Assembly (NCBI GenBank): GCA_903882875.1 | Contig: CAIRYQ010000032.1 | Coordinates: 62,001-126,000, forward strand | Source: an uncultured Spartobacteria bacterium | GTDB taxonomy: Bacteria; Verrucomicrobiota; Verrucomicrobiia; Chthoniobacterales; Chthoniobacteraceae | Reading direction: 5' to 3' | DNA length: 64,000 nucleotides | Shown here: positions 34,207-44,640 of the stretch, one piece after another | Numbering within the stretch: the first letter of the stretch is position 1 | Layout of the letters: each line of letters starts with the position of its first letter | Translations under genes and position numbers: made by a program | Notes under the pieces: generated by a model | Told to the model about the DNA's origin: nothing | Seen by the model: only the letters and a program-made list of their open reading frames with translations | Databases searched by the model: none

Positions 34207-35370
34207 ATGCGAATCTTGGACCGATACATTCTGCGCAGTTTTCTCGAGCCCTTCCTGCTCTGCTTCCTCGGCTTCATCGGCATCCTCACCATTTTTGATT
34301 TTTACGACAACCGGAATGACTTCATCGAGGGTTCGGCGCGCGCGTGGCTCATCGGTGTGTATTACATTCACCAGCTCCCGCGCTTCATCCTGCTGGGCAT
34401 GCCGATGGGCGTGCTGCTCGGGCTGCTCTACAGCCTCAGCAAAATGTCGCGCTCGAATGAAATCATCTCAATCCTCGCGACGGGGCGCAGCGTGCCGCGG
34501 CTGCTTGCACCGCTTTTTGTCGTGTGCGCGGGCCTCACTGGCATCTGCGTGTGGCTGAACTACGAGTTCGCCCCGCGCGCCGACCGGCTGCACGCGGAGG
34601 ACATCGGCAGAATCCGCCTCGGCGAATCGGAGATCGAAAAGCACAAGACGATCGCCGGGCACCTCACGAAAGACCGGCAGACGAACCGGCTCTGGTTCGC
34701 GGCCGTCACGCGGCGCAACGTGGATTCGCTCGTGGGCGTCCACATCACGCAGCTCGACACGGACGGCCGACCCAAGATGCGGTGGTACGCGGAGCATGCC
34801 GACTACGACGCGCGGACCGCGCGGTGGATTCTCGCGAGGGGCAAGCTGGTCCACTTCGATGCGGAAGGGAACATCATCACCGGCGACACGGAGGACTGGA
34901 CAAAAGGAACCGGTGCGGACGCGTATCGCGTCATAGACAAATGGAGTGAGACGCCGTTCCGCATCACCAGTGCGCGGATGGATGCCGAGCAGCTCGGCGT
35001 CCCCGAACTCCGCGAATACCTCACGGAAAATTCCGATTTCCCCGACTCGCAGCTCGCGCCGTTTCGCACGCACCTGCAGCACCGCTGGGCGCTGCCGTTC
35101 ACCTGTTTTGCCGTCGTGTTCATCGCCGCGCCGCTCGGCATCGTCTTCTCGCGCCGCGCCGTGCTTGCCTCGGTGGCCGCGAGCATCTTCATCTTTTTCA
35201 TCTTCCTGTTCCTCATGTTCTTTTTCCTCGCGATGGGAAAAGGCAACCATGTGCATCCTCTCGTCGCCGGCTGGGTGCCGAACGCCACGCTCCTAGTGAT
35301 CGGCTCCTACCTGCTCTGGCTGCGCTCGACGAACCGCGAGATGTTCAAGTTTTCCTTCCGCAAAAAATGA
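34207..35370 (+). CDS. LptF/LptG-family permease
   Basis: The 387-residue membrane protein matches the YjgP/YjgQ family, the permease of the Lpt LPS-export complex. There are three N-terminal membrane segments (FLLCFLGFIGILTIFDFYD, FILLGMPMGVLLGLLYSLSKM, LFVVCAGLTGICVWL), a periplasmic beta-jellyroll region (residues about 120-280), and three C-terminal membrane segments (HRWALPFTCFAVVFIAAPLG). It starts at ATG 34207. Two such permeases usually form a pair; only one is present here. Its TGA overlaps the next start (ATGA at 35367-35370). Confidence 0.88.
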   Translation: MRILDRYILRSFLEPFLLCFLGFIGILTIFDFYDNRNDFIEGSARAWLIGVYYIHQLPRFILLGMPMGVLLGLLYSLSKMSRSNEIISILATGRSVPRLLAPLFVVCAGLTGICVWLNYEFAPRADRLHAEDIGRIRLGESEIEKHKTIAGHLTKDRQTNRLWFAAVTRRNVDSLVGVHITQLDTDGRPKMRWYAEHADYDARTARWILARGKLVHFDAEGNIITGDTEDWTKGTGADAYRVIDKWSETPFRITSARMDAEQLGVPELREYLTENSDFPDSQLAPFRTHLQHRWALPFTCFAVVFIAAPLGIVFSRRAVLASVAASIFIFFIFLFLMFFFLAMGKGNHVHPLVAGWVPNATLLVIGSYLLWLRSTNREMFKFSFRKK

Positions 35371-35930
35371 CCACCGACTGGACCATCCAAGGCCGCTCCC
35401 TCCACTGCGCCGCCACGGGCGCAGCATTCACAGAGGGCGAAAATTTTTACACCCTGCTCTTCCACGAGAAGGACGGCTTCCGCCGCGAGGATTTGTGCGA
35501 GGAAGCGTTCAAGAGCCGTGCGGAAAGCCCCGCGCCATTTTCATTCTGGCGCTCGAAATTCGAGCCGCCGCAGGCCGCGCCGCCGGAGCCCGTGAGCAAG
35601 CAAAACGCCGAGGATCTCCTGCGCGCCTACATGATCGAATCCGGCCCCGACCATGCGAATGCGCGCTACATCCTCGCCCTCATGCTCGAGCGCAAGCGCA
35701 TCCTCCGCGAGGTCGAGGTGAAGCGCGGCGACGACGGATCGCTCACGCGCATCTACGAGCGCGCGAGGACCGGCGAAGTGTTCGTCATCCCCGACCCGCA
35801 GCTCCGTCTCGATCAAGTCGAGCAGGTGCAAATACAGGTAGCCGGTCTGCTCGGTGCGCCAGCACCGGGCGCACCCATGCCGGAACCCGCTCCCCAGCAA
35901 GGCGAGGCCGAGGTGTCATCGCCGTCGTGA
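35367..35930 (+). CDS. small unknown protein coupled to the LptF/G permease
   Basis: The 187-residue protein has no signal peptide or membrane segment. The N-terminal 45 residues (LHCAATGAAFTEGENFYTLL, then FRREDLCEEAF) resemble a short conserved domain of uncharacterised PVC proteins with two cysteines. The middle is helical and acidic-basic mixed, and the last about 40 residues are Pro/Gln/Ala-rich. Its start is inside the stop codon of the permease gene. I do not recognise a function. Cytoplasmic location and coupling suggest an accessory role to LPS export or an unrelated gene in the same operon. Confidence 0.7.
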   Translation: MTTDWTIQGRSLHCAATGAAFTEGENFYTLLFHEKDGFRREDLCEEAFKSRAESPAPFSFWRSKFEPPQAAPPEPVSKQNAEDLLRAYMIESGPDHANARYILALMLERKRILREVEVKRGDDGSLTRIYERARTGEVFVIPDPQLRLDQVEQVQIQVAGLLGAPAPGAPMPEPAPQQGEAEVSSPS

Positions 35931-35937
35931 ATGCAGG

Positions 35938-35954
35938 GCCGACAATCTGTCGGC
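35938..35954 (+). terminator. weak hairpin after the permease operon
   Basis: A 7-bp perfect stem (GCCGACA/TGTCGGC) with a 3-base loop begins 8 bases after the stop at 35930. No T-tract follows, so it could be a rho-assisted end or simply a palindrome. It lies in the 84-base convergent gap before the minus-strand gene at 36015. Confidence 0.35.
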
Positions 35955-36014
35955 ACATTTGCAGACAACGGCATTCGGCGAATCAGGCCGGAAGGCCGTC
36001 GGCCCCACATCGCC

Positions 36015-38762
36015 TCACAGCAGCCCGAATCGCTTCCGCAAAATCCACTCGATCGTGAGCAGCAGCACGACCGGGATGAACCACCACCAGCTCTGCCACA
36101 GCACGGTGTCGCTCTCGATCACCTGGCCGTTGCTCAACGGCGCGAGCCGCTCGATGAGCGTGTCGCACTGCTCCTCGCGCAGGTATTCGCCGCCGCCCGC
36201 GAGGCTCACCTGCCGCAGCAGATCTTCGTTCAGGCTGAGAAGCGTGCGCTCGGCATTTTCGCGCTGCACGACGGTGAACTGCGTGTGCGCCTTGAGCTGC
36301 TCGGCGGGGACTGCCGCGGTGTCCACGGCGAGTTCGTAGGTGCCGGGATCGAGCGCGGTCGTACGGCCGCGATAGAGGCCGCCTTCGTCGGGCGAAAGGG
36401 TGATCGTCGCGACCTTCTGCCCGTCGCGGAAGAGCACGGCGTTGATCGAGGCGTCCGAGACAGGACGGCCTTCCGCATCGCGCAGACGCGCGCGGATGTC
36501 CGCCTGCTCGCCGGGCTGATACGTGAGCTGCCCCGCGTCGAGCTGCACAAATTTGTCGCGCGCGGCGAACGGCGCTTCGCCGATGTAGTCGCCGAGCTGG
36601 TTCCAGAATCGGACGTGGTGCATGTCCGCGACCTCGTAGCGCCAGCGCCACGACTCATCGAATGCATGATAGTACACGCGGCCCGCGCCGAAGGGCCGCA
36701 GCACCGCGGCGGGAATGCGCGCGCCGGTGTCGGCCTCGAGCAGCACTTCCGCGCCGGGCAGAGGCTTCACCTGCGCGATGAAATGCGGCGCGGGCAGCTT
36801 CGCCCACGTGTCCGCATTCACCGATGAATCCGTGCCGACCATGAACGCGCCGATGCTCTGTGCGCGGCCAGCAAGCACGAGCGACTTGATGCCTGCGCTC
36901 ACACCGGGGCCCGTCCACTCGACGGGGAACAGCGGCGCGAGCGGCGTGCCCGCATAGCCGCGCAGGGTGCCGCGCTGGCCGTCAATGAACACGATCGCGC
37001 CTCCGCGCTTGCTCACGAATTCCGCGAGCCAAGTCAGCTCCTCGTCCTTCAGGGCTGCACGCGGCACCTCGCCAAAGAGGATGAGATCGTAGGCGTCGAG
37101 CGCCTTGTGCGACGAAGGGAAAGTGCCCGCCTTTTCGCCGCGCACGAAGCCCGCGTCCGAAGTCGCGCCCGCGATCACGGCATTCGTCTCCCACTTTTCA
37201 TCGCGGTCGAAAAGGTTCCGCAGGTAGCGCGTCTCCCATCGCTGGCGTCCGTCGAGGATCAGGATTTTCCGCTTCTGCGTGACGGCGCGAAAACGCAGCG
37301 GCGCGGTGTTGTTGGAAAGTTCGCGATCCCCCTCGATTCCGCTCACCTCGGCCGTGAGCTGGATCGGCGCTCCGGCGACCTCGTAGCCCTTCGGCTGATC
37401 CTTCAACCGCGCATCGGCGATGTCCTTGATCGGAAATTCAAACGGCACGCGGCGCACGCCCTTGCCGACGGACACGAGCGCCTTTTCCCACACGACTTTG
37501 CCGCCGTCCTTCACCGACACGGTGAACGGCTCGCCCGGCGGGATCTCCTCCTTGATGTGAATCTCGCCGCGCACGCGATCCTCGAAGAACACGGAGTCCG
37601 GCACGATGACGCGCAGCACCGCGATGTCGCGTGGTGGCACCTGGCTGCCGAAGCCGACGGAAAACACACCCGTCTTCCGTCCCGCGAGAATGCGCGCGGA
37701 TTCGAGCGGCGAGTCGCCGGAATTGTGCTGGCCGTCGGTGAAAAGGACGACTGCGCTTTTCTCCGCGCCGCCTGCGGCCTCGGCTGCAAATTTCAGTCCG
37801 GTCGTGAGGTTCGTGATTTGCGCGACGGGCTTTTGCAGTCCCGCGGGCGGCGCGGAATCTCCCGCGCTTGAGTGCCAGAGCGGCTTCGCGTCGTTGCCGT
37901 CGAGCAGCACGAGCTGCACGTCGTGTTTTTCCGCGAGGCGCGTGAGCAGGCGCTTCTCCACCGGACCTTCGAGCATCAGCGTCTGGAGCCGCTGCCAGCG
38001 CGGGAGCGAATCGAATTTTGCGAGCGCGGCGCGCAGCGGTGCGGCGGCGGGATCGGATTCGATCTGCTTTTCAAAAAGCACGGAGATCCGCAGCGAGAAA
38101 CGTCCGGCGGTTTCGCCGAGGTGCACGAGATCATTCAATGCGCGGACCTGATCCTCGGTGCCGGTGAACACCCGCCCGGCGATCTCGCGCGCGGGCTCGG
38201 CGACCTCGGCGCGGAGCCGCGCGAGATCGTCGCTGCCGGGCGCGGCCTTCGTGAGCAGCGTCACGGCCTCCGCGGATTTCGCCACGAATTCGGACGAGAG
38301 TTTTTTCCAGATTTCCTCGGTGAGATTTTCCGCCGGAGGGAGGCGATCGGCGATCCCGCGTGCGTCCGCGAGCGCAGCGGAGGCGTTTGGGAGATCGAGC
38401 TGCACCGTCGCGCCGTCGAGTAGGCCGAGCCTGCGGGAGAGCGTGATTTTTCTCCCGGCATCCATCGAGGGATCAGTGAGCTGCATGGACTCGGAGGCGT
38501 CAATGCACAGGAAGAGCCGCGCGAGCTGGCCGATGACCTTGCGATGGTGCAGCACCGGGCCGCTGAGCATGAGCACGATCATCACGACCGCGAGCGAGCG
38601 CAGCGTCGGGAGGAAAAAGCGGACCCAGCGGTTGTGCGCGAGCACGTCGCGGCGGTAGAGCAGCCAGGCGATGATGCCGAGGAACAGCGCAAGGCCGACG
38701 CCGGCAAACCACGGCCAGTCGCCGGTCCATCGCAGTGTGGTGGTGATGTGCTCGGTCTTCAT
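36015..38762 (-). CDS. large membrane vWA-like protein at the end of the moxR operon
   Basis: The 915-residue protein has two N-terminal membrane segments (FAGVGLALFLGIIAWLLY and LAVVMIVLMLSGPVLHH), a vWA-like start with a DASES MIDAS-type motif (about 88-92), a second part with amidotransferase-like fold features (KILILDGRQRWETRYLRNL, then RGGAIVFIDGQRGT), a beta-sandwich region (residues about 730-840), and a C-terminal membrane segment (WWWFIPVVLLLTIEWIL). It overlaps the BatA-like gene by 4 bases. Such proteins accompany MoxR/DUF58 genes in PVC bacteria; the function is unknown. Confidence 0.75.
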   Translation of the reverse strand: MKTEHITTTLRWTGDWPWFAGVGLALFLGIIAWLLYRRDVLAHNRWVRFFLPTLRSLAVVMIVLMLSGPVLHHRKVIGQLARLFLCIDASESMQLTDPSMDAGRKITLSRRLGLLDGATVQLDLPNASAALADARGIADRLPPAENLTEEIWKKLSSEFVAKSAEAVTLLTKAAPGSDDLARLRAEVAEPAREIAGRVFTGTEDQVRALNDLVHLGETAGRFSLRISVLFEKQIESDPAAAPLRAALAKFDSLPRWQRLQTLMLEGPVEKRLLTRLAEKHDVQLVLLDGNDAKPLWHSSAGDSAPPAGLQKPVAQITNLTTGLKFAAEAAGGAEKSAVVLFTDGQHNSGDSPLESARILAGRKTGVFSVGFGSQVPPRDIAVLRVIVPDSVFFEDRVRGEIHIKEEIPPGEPFTVSVKDGGKVVWEKALVSVGKGVRRVPFEFPIKDIADARLKDQPKGYEVAGAPIQLTAEVSGIEGDRELSNNTAPLRFRAVTQKRKILILDGRQRWETRYLRNLFDRDEKWETNAVIAGATSDAGFVRGEKAGTFPSSHKALDAYDLILFGEVPRAALKDEELTWLAEFVSKRGGAIVFIDGQRGTLRGYAGTPLAPLFPVEWTGPGVSAGIKSLVLAGRAQSIGAFMVGTDSSVNADTWAKLPAPHFIAQVKPLPGAEVLLEADTGARIPAAVLRPFGAGRVYYHAFDESWRWRYEVADMHHVRFWNQLGDYIGEAPFAARDKFVQLDAGQLTYQPGEQADIRARLRDAEGRPVSDASINAVLFRDGQKVATITLSPDEGGLYRGRTTALDPGTYELAVDTAAVPAEQLKAHTQFTVVQRENAERTLLSLNEDLLRQVSLAGGGEYLREEQCDTLIERLAPLSNGQVIESDTVLWQSWWWFIPVVLLLTIEWILRKRFGLL

Positions 38763-40975
38763 CGCACGTTTTCCATTTCGCGTTTGAGATCCTGCGCAAT
38801 CGAGTTCGCCGCGACCGTCCCGCGGGCGCGGGCGAACATGCGCTGGAGGATCAGCTCAAGGAAAATCAGCACGAGCAGCGCAATCAGAGCCCATTTCCAC
38901 AGCTCCTCGCCGAATCGCTGGCGGTGCTCGTTTTCGCGGAACTCCGCGGCCGAATGCACGACGGCGACGGAATGCGCCTTTGCAAATTCCGCGATCTCCG
39001 TGTCGGCGAGCCGCGCGAGATCGGATTCGCGGCGGTCGGCATTCACGACGTAGTGGATCGGCTGTCCGCCGGGCGGCTGCAGCGTGTAGAGGCCGGGCTG
39101 GTAAAGCGGCGCGGTCTCGACGACTCCGCGCTCGTCCTTTTTCAAGACGGGCATCTCGACGGACGTGCCGTCCGGCCCGGTGAGCAGCGCTTTTTTCCCG
39201 GCCGCGGTGACGGGGAGGAATGAGACGAGCGAACGGCCGACGTCGAGGTTGCGCGGCGGGTTCACCGTCGAGCCGAGATGCACGCACAGGCGCTGCACGA
39301 GCGGGAGGTAAAATGGCCGCGCGGGGAGATTGCCCCAGTCGGCGTCCGCAGCGGTCGAGCACGCGATCACGCGCCCGTGGCCGACGGCGCGCTCGACGAG
39401 AAACGGATCGCCGGAGTCGAGTCGCGCGAGCACGACGGGATCCTTCGGGTCTCCGCTGCTGGCTGGCGCGCGCATCTTGAACCAGACTTTGATCGAAGCC
39501 TCGGCCATCAAGCCGTTGCGCGGGTCGTTGAAAAGTTCGAGCGCGGGATTTTCAAATCGCTGCGCGGCGACGCCGGTGCCCTGCACGCCTTCCTTCAGCT
39601 CGCCGGAGATGCCCGTGAGCGGCAACGGGGCGAGCGATGCAAACGGGCCGTTCCACCACGCGACATCCGTGCGGTCGCCGGGGAAGACGAGCAGGCCGCC
39701 GCCATTTTTCACGAAGTCCTCGAGCACGCGCAACTGCTCCGGCGTGAGCTTGCGCACGTTCGCGAGCACGACGGCGGCGGAGTCGGCGAGGTTCTTCGAG
39801 CTGAACGCATCCGCGCTCACGACATGTGGCTCGATGAGATCGCTCAGCGGCACCTTGCCCGCGACGAACGGCGAGAGCGCGATTTGCAGGTAGGCGGTCT
39901 CGGACGTGATGTCGTCGGGCGTCGGCCCCGGTGCGCCGTCCACGAGCAGCACTGGGATGCGGTCGCGCACGGGGATGCTCGCGAGGAAGGTGTTGTCCGC
40001 GGCGAGGACGTCGGGCTCGGTGGAGACTTCGACGACGTGCGAGCCCGCAGACTCGAACGCGTGCGTAAAGAGCACCTGCGCCTTTGCGCGCGGCCCGAGC
40101 GTGACCTGCGATGCGGTCTTGTCCTTGCCGTCCACTTTCAAAGTCACGCGCAGGTCGGCGTGGTTCGCGTCGCCGAAATTGCGGAGGTTCGCGCGGATCT
40201 GGATCTTCTGCCCGACGCCGACCATGAGCCTCGAAAAATCGAGCGACTCGATCGCGATGTTTTCTTTCACCTCCTGACCGACATCCCAGAACGTGACGCC
40301 CGGCGAAGTCGGCAGGCTGCGGATGCGATCCAGCGCGCGCCCGATGAGCGCATCCTCGGTCGCCGGAAAACTCACGCGCTGAAAATCCGTGAGCACCACG
40401 ACCTGACGCGCGCTTTCGTGCATTTTCTCAAGCACGCCGGCGCCGAGATCGAGCGCGGCGGGGATTTTTGCGCTGCCAAATCCGGCGGTGGATTTCGTGA
40501 GCGCCTGTGTGACGCGCGAGAGATCGTAGCTTGGCGCGTCGAGCAGGCCGCGACCGCCTTCACCCATCATGATCACATGCACCTCGGAACCCGAACGGAG
40601 TTCATTGATCAGCCGCAACGTCTCGTCCTTGGCGATGCCGAAGCTCGTCGTGCCCGCGTGTGCGGCGTCCATCGAGTAGCTGTTGTCGAGCAGGACGACG
40701 GTGGAGGTCTTCGCATTGCCGAGCAGCGAACTCGCGCCTTTCCAGAGCGGCCGCGCCATCGCGAGCGCGAGCACCGCGGGAATCAGGCAGCGGATCGCGA
40801 GCAGGATCCACTGCTCGATCTGGATGCGGCGGCGGTTGGTCTTCAGCACCGCCTCAAGAAGGTGCATCGCGCCCCACTTCACGATTTTGAACCGGCTCTT
40901 GTGAAAGAGGTGGATGATGAGCGGGATCGAAAACGCGGCTGCTCCTCCGAGGAGTGCGATATTCAGGAAGTTCAT
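38759..40975 (-). CDS. BatA-type membrane protein with vWA domain
   Basis: The 738-residue protein opens with the BatA N-terminal region ([20 protein letters not shown]) and a second membrane helix ([18 protein letters not shown]), then a vWA domain whose MIDAS motif DNSYS lies at 97-101. The middle half is beta-rich and periplasmic, including a CARDB-like segment ([19 protein letters not shown]). A C-terminal membrane segment is present ([19 protein letters not shown]). At both ends it overlaps its neighbours by 4 bases. BatA-type proteins were linked to oxygen tolerance in Bacteroides and to metal-dependent protein assembly; this one is much larger than classic BatA (about 330). Confidence 0.82.
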   Translation of the reverse strand: MNFLNIALLGGAAAFSIPLIIHLFHKSRFKIVKWGAMHLLEAVLKTNRRRIQIEQWILLAIRCLIPAVLALAMARPLWKGASSLLGNAKTSTVVLLDNSYSMDAAHAGTTSFGIAKDETLRLINELRSGSEVHVIMMGEGGRGLLDAPSYDLSRVTQALTKSTAGFGSAKIPAALDLGAGVLEKMHESARQVVVLTDFQRVSFPATEDALIGRALDRIRSLPTSPGVTFWDVGQEVKENIAIESLDFSRLMVGVGQKIQIRANLRNFGDANHADLRVTLKVDGKDKTASQVTLGPRAKAQVLFTHAFESAGSHVVEVSTEPDVLAADNTFLASIPVRDRIPVLLVDGAPGPTPDDITSETAYLQIALSPFVAGKVPLSDLIEPHVVSADAFSSKNLADSAAVVLANVRKLTPEQLRVLEDFVKNGGGLLVFPGDRTDVAWWNGPFASLAPLPLTGISGELKEGVQGTGVAAQRFENPALELFNDPRNGLMAEASIKVWFKMRAPASSGDPKDPVVLARLDSGDPFLVERAVGHGRVIACSTAADADWGNLPARPFYLPLVQRLCVHLGSTVNPPRNLDVGRSLVSFLPVTAAGKKALLTGPDGTSVEMPVLKKDERGVVETAPLYQPGLYTLQPPGGQPIHYVVNADRRESDLARLADTEIAEFAKAHSVAVVHSAAEFRENEHRQRFGEELWKWALIALLVLIFLELILQRMFARARGTVAANSIAQDLKREMENVR

Positions 40976-41877
40976 CCCCGAGCCAGCCTCCTGCTGAGAT
41001 ATGCCGCGAGCGCCTTCGCATACGGCTCATCCGTCGTGAACGGCACGAGATCCACCTTGTGCTTGCGGCAGCCGCGCGTGAGATCAGCGCGGAATTTTTC
41101 GAGGTTTGCGAGATATGCCTGCCGCAGGATCGCGGGGTCGAGCAGGTGCTTCACGCCGTCGCGCTCCATGCACTCGAACTGCGTCCAGCCCTTGAACTGG
41201 AAGTTCAATTCATCCGGATGCCAGATCTGGAAGACGAGGATCTCGTGGCGCGCATGGCGGAAATGCGCGAGGGCCTTGAGAAAATTCGCGACCTCGCCGA
41301 AGCAGTCGCTGATGATGATGAGCAGCCCGCGCCGGTGGAGCTTCGGCACGAGATCGTGGAAGACCTTGCCGAGTTCGGTCTCGCCGCCCGGCTTTCCTTT
41401 TTCGAGTTCATTCAGGATCATCCGCATGTGGCTCACGCGCGAGCGCGGCGGGATGTAGCGGCGGATCTCCGTGTCGAACGTGACGAGGCCGACGCCGTCC
41501 GACTGCTGGAGCATGAGGTACGAGAGACACGCCGCGAGCTTCGTGGCGTATTCGAATTTGCTCACCTGCCCGTCCTTGCCGCCGCCGTAATCCATCGAGC
41601 CGCTCCGGTCGAGGATGATGGTCGCGCGGAGATTCGTCTCCTCCTCGTATTCGCGGATGTAGTAGCGGTCGCTGCGTGCGAAGACGCGCCAGTCAATGTG
41701 CCGGATTTCATCGCCGGGCACGTATTGCCGGTGCTGCTTGAACTCAACGCTGAAGCCCTTGTGCGGCGAGCGGTGCAGGCCGGTCGTAAAGCCCTCCACG
41801 ACCTGCCGCGCGAACACCTGAAGGTTCGAGATGCGCTGGAGGTCGGACGGTGTGAGAAAGTCCGAGACGTGGGCCAT
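40972..41877 (-). CDS. DUF58 protein
   Basis: The 301-residue protein carries the DUF58 signature [20 protein letters not shown] followed by a vWA-like stretch ([16 protein letters not shown], with the DxSxS motif). DUF58 proteins accompany MoxR ATPases nearly everywhere and are thought to be part of a membrane-associated chaperone machine. There is no signal peptide. The gene starts 25 bases after moxR and overlaps the BatA-type gene by 4 bases, so all four are one operon. Confidence 0.9.
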   Translation of the reverse strand: MAHVSDFLTPSDLQRISNLQVFARQVVEGFTTGLHRSPHKGFSVEFKQHRQYVPGDEIRHIDWRVFARSDRYYIREYEEETNLRATIILDRSGSMDYGGGKDGQVSKFEYATKLAACLSYLMLQQSDGVGLVTFDTEIRRYIPPRSRVSHMRMILNELEKGKPGGETELGKVFHDLVPKLHRRGLLIIISDCFGEVANFLKALAHFRHARHEILVFQIWHPDELNFQFKGWTQFECMERDGVKHLLDPAILRQAYLANLEKFRADLTRGCRKHKVDLVPFTTDEPYAKALAAYLSRRLARG

Positions 41878-41902
41878 GCGGGAGAAAAATCAGGACTCCC
41901 GA

Positions 41903-42937
<1,035 letters not shown>

Positions 42938-42963
42938 GTAGGTTTGGAAAATGGTTTTTGGCA

Positions 42964-43000
42964 AAGAAAACGCCGTTCGGCGAGGAACGTCGAACGGCGT
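42964..43000 (-). terminator. terminator between the anti-sigma gene and moxR
   Basis: A perfect 10-bp stem (plus strand ACGCCGTTCG 42970-42979 and CGAACGGCGT 42991-43000) with an 11-base loop is followed, on the minus strand, by TTTTCTTT. It lies 33 bases after the anti-sigma stop (43033). It separates the sigma pair from the moxR operon. Confidence 0.75.
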
Positions 43001-43032
43001 CAAATCCAGTGCGCCTGGAGCAGTCGCACGTC

Positions 43033-43599
43033 TTACATCTCTGCGATCTCGGGCAGCGGATCGATCCACACGGGCGGTGTGCAGACAGCCGGCTGCGCGG
43101 CAAACTGCCAATCAGGAGCGGCGGGGGTGGCATCGGTGGGTTGGCCGGATCGCTGCTGGAGTCGGCTGGCGAATTCCTCGACGCTGCGCGCGAATCCTTT
43201 TTCCTGAACATCGGCGACGATTCCCTGCACCGCTTGCCCGGCGGATGCGAGCTGGCCGACTGCGGCGCCACTCTTCTGCCAGAAGCCGGGACGCGTCGCG
43301 GTGTACGCGGTGCCTGCGGCGAGCAGGAGGATCGCGGCGGCCTTTTGCAAAAAGCCGCGCCAGTGCCAAGCTGGCACGGCGAGGACTTTCGTGCGCTGTT
43401 CGGCGTTGAGCGTCAGCACGTCGGAATCTTCACGTTGCATGCCTTCCTTCAGCAGTTCGCCGAGTTCCAGCATTTGCACGATGTCGTTGCGGCATTCCTC
43501 GGAAGCTCCGAGCATGCTTTCAACGTAGAGGCGCTCGTCCGGGGGGAGTTCGTTGAGCGCGTAGTCGGTTAGGTCTTGTTCTGTCAGTCTCCCTCTCAT
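43033..43599 (-). CDS. anti-sigma-like membrane protein
   Basis: The 188-residue protein has an N-terminal helical domain ([20 protein letters not shown], then [20 protein letters not shown]) like the zinc-finger anti-sigma domain but without the usual HxxxCxxC ligands. One membrane segment ([18 protein letters not shown], about residues 88-105) precedes a periplasmic tail rich in Gln and Pro that contains a single cysteine near the end. It lies 9 bases after the ECF sigma stop, the usual regulator position. The pairing is inferred from order; partner binding is not shown. Confidence 0.72.
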   Translation of the reverse strand: MRGRLTEQDLTDYALNELPPDERLYVESMLGASEECRNDIVQMLELGELLKEGMQREDSDVLTLNAEQRTKVLAVPAWHWRGFLQKAAAILLLAAGTAYTATRPGFWQKSGAAVGQLASAGQAVQGIVADVQEKGFARSVEEFASRLQQRSGQPTDATPAAPDWQFAAQPAVCTPPVWIDPLPEIAEM

Positions 43600-43608
43600 T
43601 GCGTTTTT

Positions 43609-44169
43609 TTATGATGCGGCCCGTTTGGCCAGATAGATGATCTTCTCGTCCTTGTCGTCGCGCTCCATTTTTCCGCGCAGGTTGCGCATGGCGGCGTTCA
43701 GAATGAAACCGACGTTCCCCACGCTCAGCCCGGTGATCTGGCTGATCTCCTGATAGGAATGGCTCCCATGGAAACGGAGGCGGACGACCTCCTGCTGGTT
43801 TTTCGGCAAAGCTTTTACATGCTCCATGAGGCGCTCGACGGTTTCGCGGCGCGACATCTCCTGCAGCGGGCTCACGTTTTCCACCTTGCGGTGCTCAAAC
43901 TCCTCGTGCTCGACGTAAATGTAGCGGTCTTCCTTCTTCAGCGACTTCAGCGCGCAATTCCTGCACACGGTGAAGAGCCACTGCGAGAGATGGCCCTCGA
44001 TGGCCGCCTGATCCTGCGTGTGGAGCCGCATGAACGTCTCCTGCACGGTATCACGGGCGCGGTCGAGATCCTGGAGGATGCTCAAGGCGTATTGCAGGAG
44101 GGGACGTTCAAAACGCTCGAGAGCGCTCTGAACCCATGCTGATTTCTTTTTGGCTTTTGAGAGGAACAT
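43609..44169 (-). CDS. ECF-type RNA polymerase sigma factor
   Basis: The 186-residue protein has region 2 (LLQYALSILQDLDRARDTVQ, TFMRLH) and region 4 (ALPKNQQEVVRLRFHGSHSY, then QEISQITGLSVGNV, a helix-turn-helix). The linker is short as in ECF factors. Region 3 is absent. The start is the ATG at 44169, and the upstream 178 bases are AT-rich with an inverted repeat. It is followed by the anti-sigma-like gene. Regulation of the downstream moxR operon is possible but not shown because a terminator intervenes. Confidence 0.9.
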   Translation of the reverse strand: MFLSKAKKKSAWVQSALERFERPLLQYALSILQDLDRARDTVQETFMRLHTQDQAAIEGHLSQWLFTVCRNCALKSLKKEDRYIYVEHEEFEHRKVENVSPLQEMSRRETVERLMEHVKALPKNQQEVVRLRFHGSHSYQEISQITGLSVGNVGFILNAAMRNLRGKMERDDKDEKIIYLAKRAAS

Positions 44170-44222
44170 AGTCCTTCACACATAACCCAAGCCGGGGAAA
44201 AAATTGAGGAAAATTTTCGACT

Positions 44223-44240
44223 ATTTTCAGTGGTGAAAAT
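44223..44240. promoter_or_regulatory. perfect inverted repeat upstream of the ECF sigma gene
   Basis: ATTTTCA (44223-44229) and TGAAAAT (44234-44240) flank GTGG, 54 bases upstream of the sigma start in an AT-rich patch. This is an operator-like 18-base palindrome. A second hairpin GGCGCAC/GTGCGCC lies at 44271-44288. No -10/-35 pair is convincing. Confidence 0.4.
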
Positions 44241-44347
44241 GTGGCAGCATCTGCTATTCAGCCCATCACGGGCGCACAGTCGTGCGCCGGGCCGATTCCG
44301 CTCGGCAAGCACGTCCCGTTTTCCCAAAACAACAACCGGCTGAACCC

Positions 44348-44592
44348 ATGAACCCCGTCGCCCGCATTCTCTTCGCCAGCGTCCTAGCCAAACCCGGCGC
44401 TGTCACGGTGAACGGGACGTTTTTCGCCGGAACGCCCGGCAAGCTCTGGAAGATGCGAAAGGAAAACGGGAGGCGAAGGCTGGCACGCACTTCGCGCTGA
44501 ACATGGGCAAGACCGGCTGCCGTTTCGTCGTGCGCGGCACATCCGTCGCGCTCGCGGACGTGAAGGCTTTGGAAATCGGCTCCGCGAAATAG
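44348..44592 (+). pseudogene. small frameshifted gene, unknown
   Basis: A 50-codon frame opens at ATG 44348 (MNPVARILFASVLAKPGAVT) and stops at 44500. A second frame, two bases out of register, is open through the middle and ends at TAG 44592 with a coherent tail (NMGKTGCRFVVRGTSVALAD, then VKALEIGSAK). Joined near 44440-44490 the two would give a protein of about 80 residues. The frames read like one gene broken by an indel or a sequencing error. Function not recognised. It lies 49 bases before recO. Confidence 0.4.
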
Positions 44593-44640
44593 TCCACTCG
44601 CGGCTTTCCGGCGCGCGGAGTCTGCGGCATTCACCATCGC

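Noticed and set aside
43609-44169. Control of the moxR operon by read-through from the sigma pair
   Set aside because: A strong terminator at 42964-43000 separates them, so co-transcription is not assumed; regulation remains only a hypothesis.
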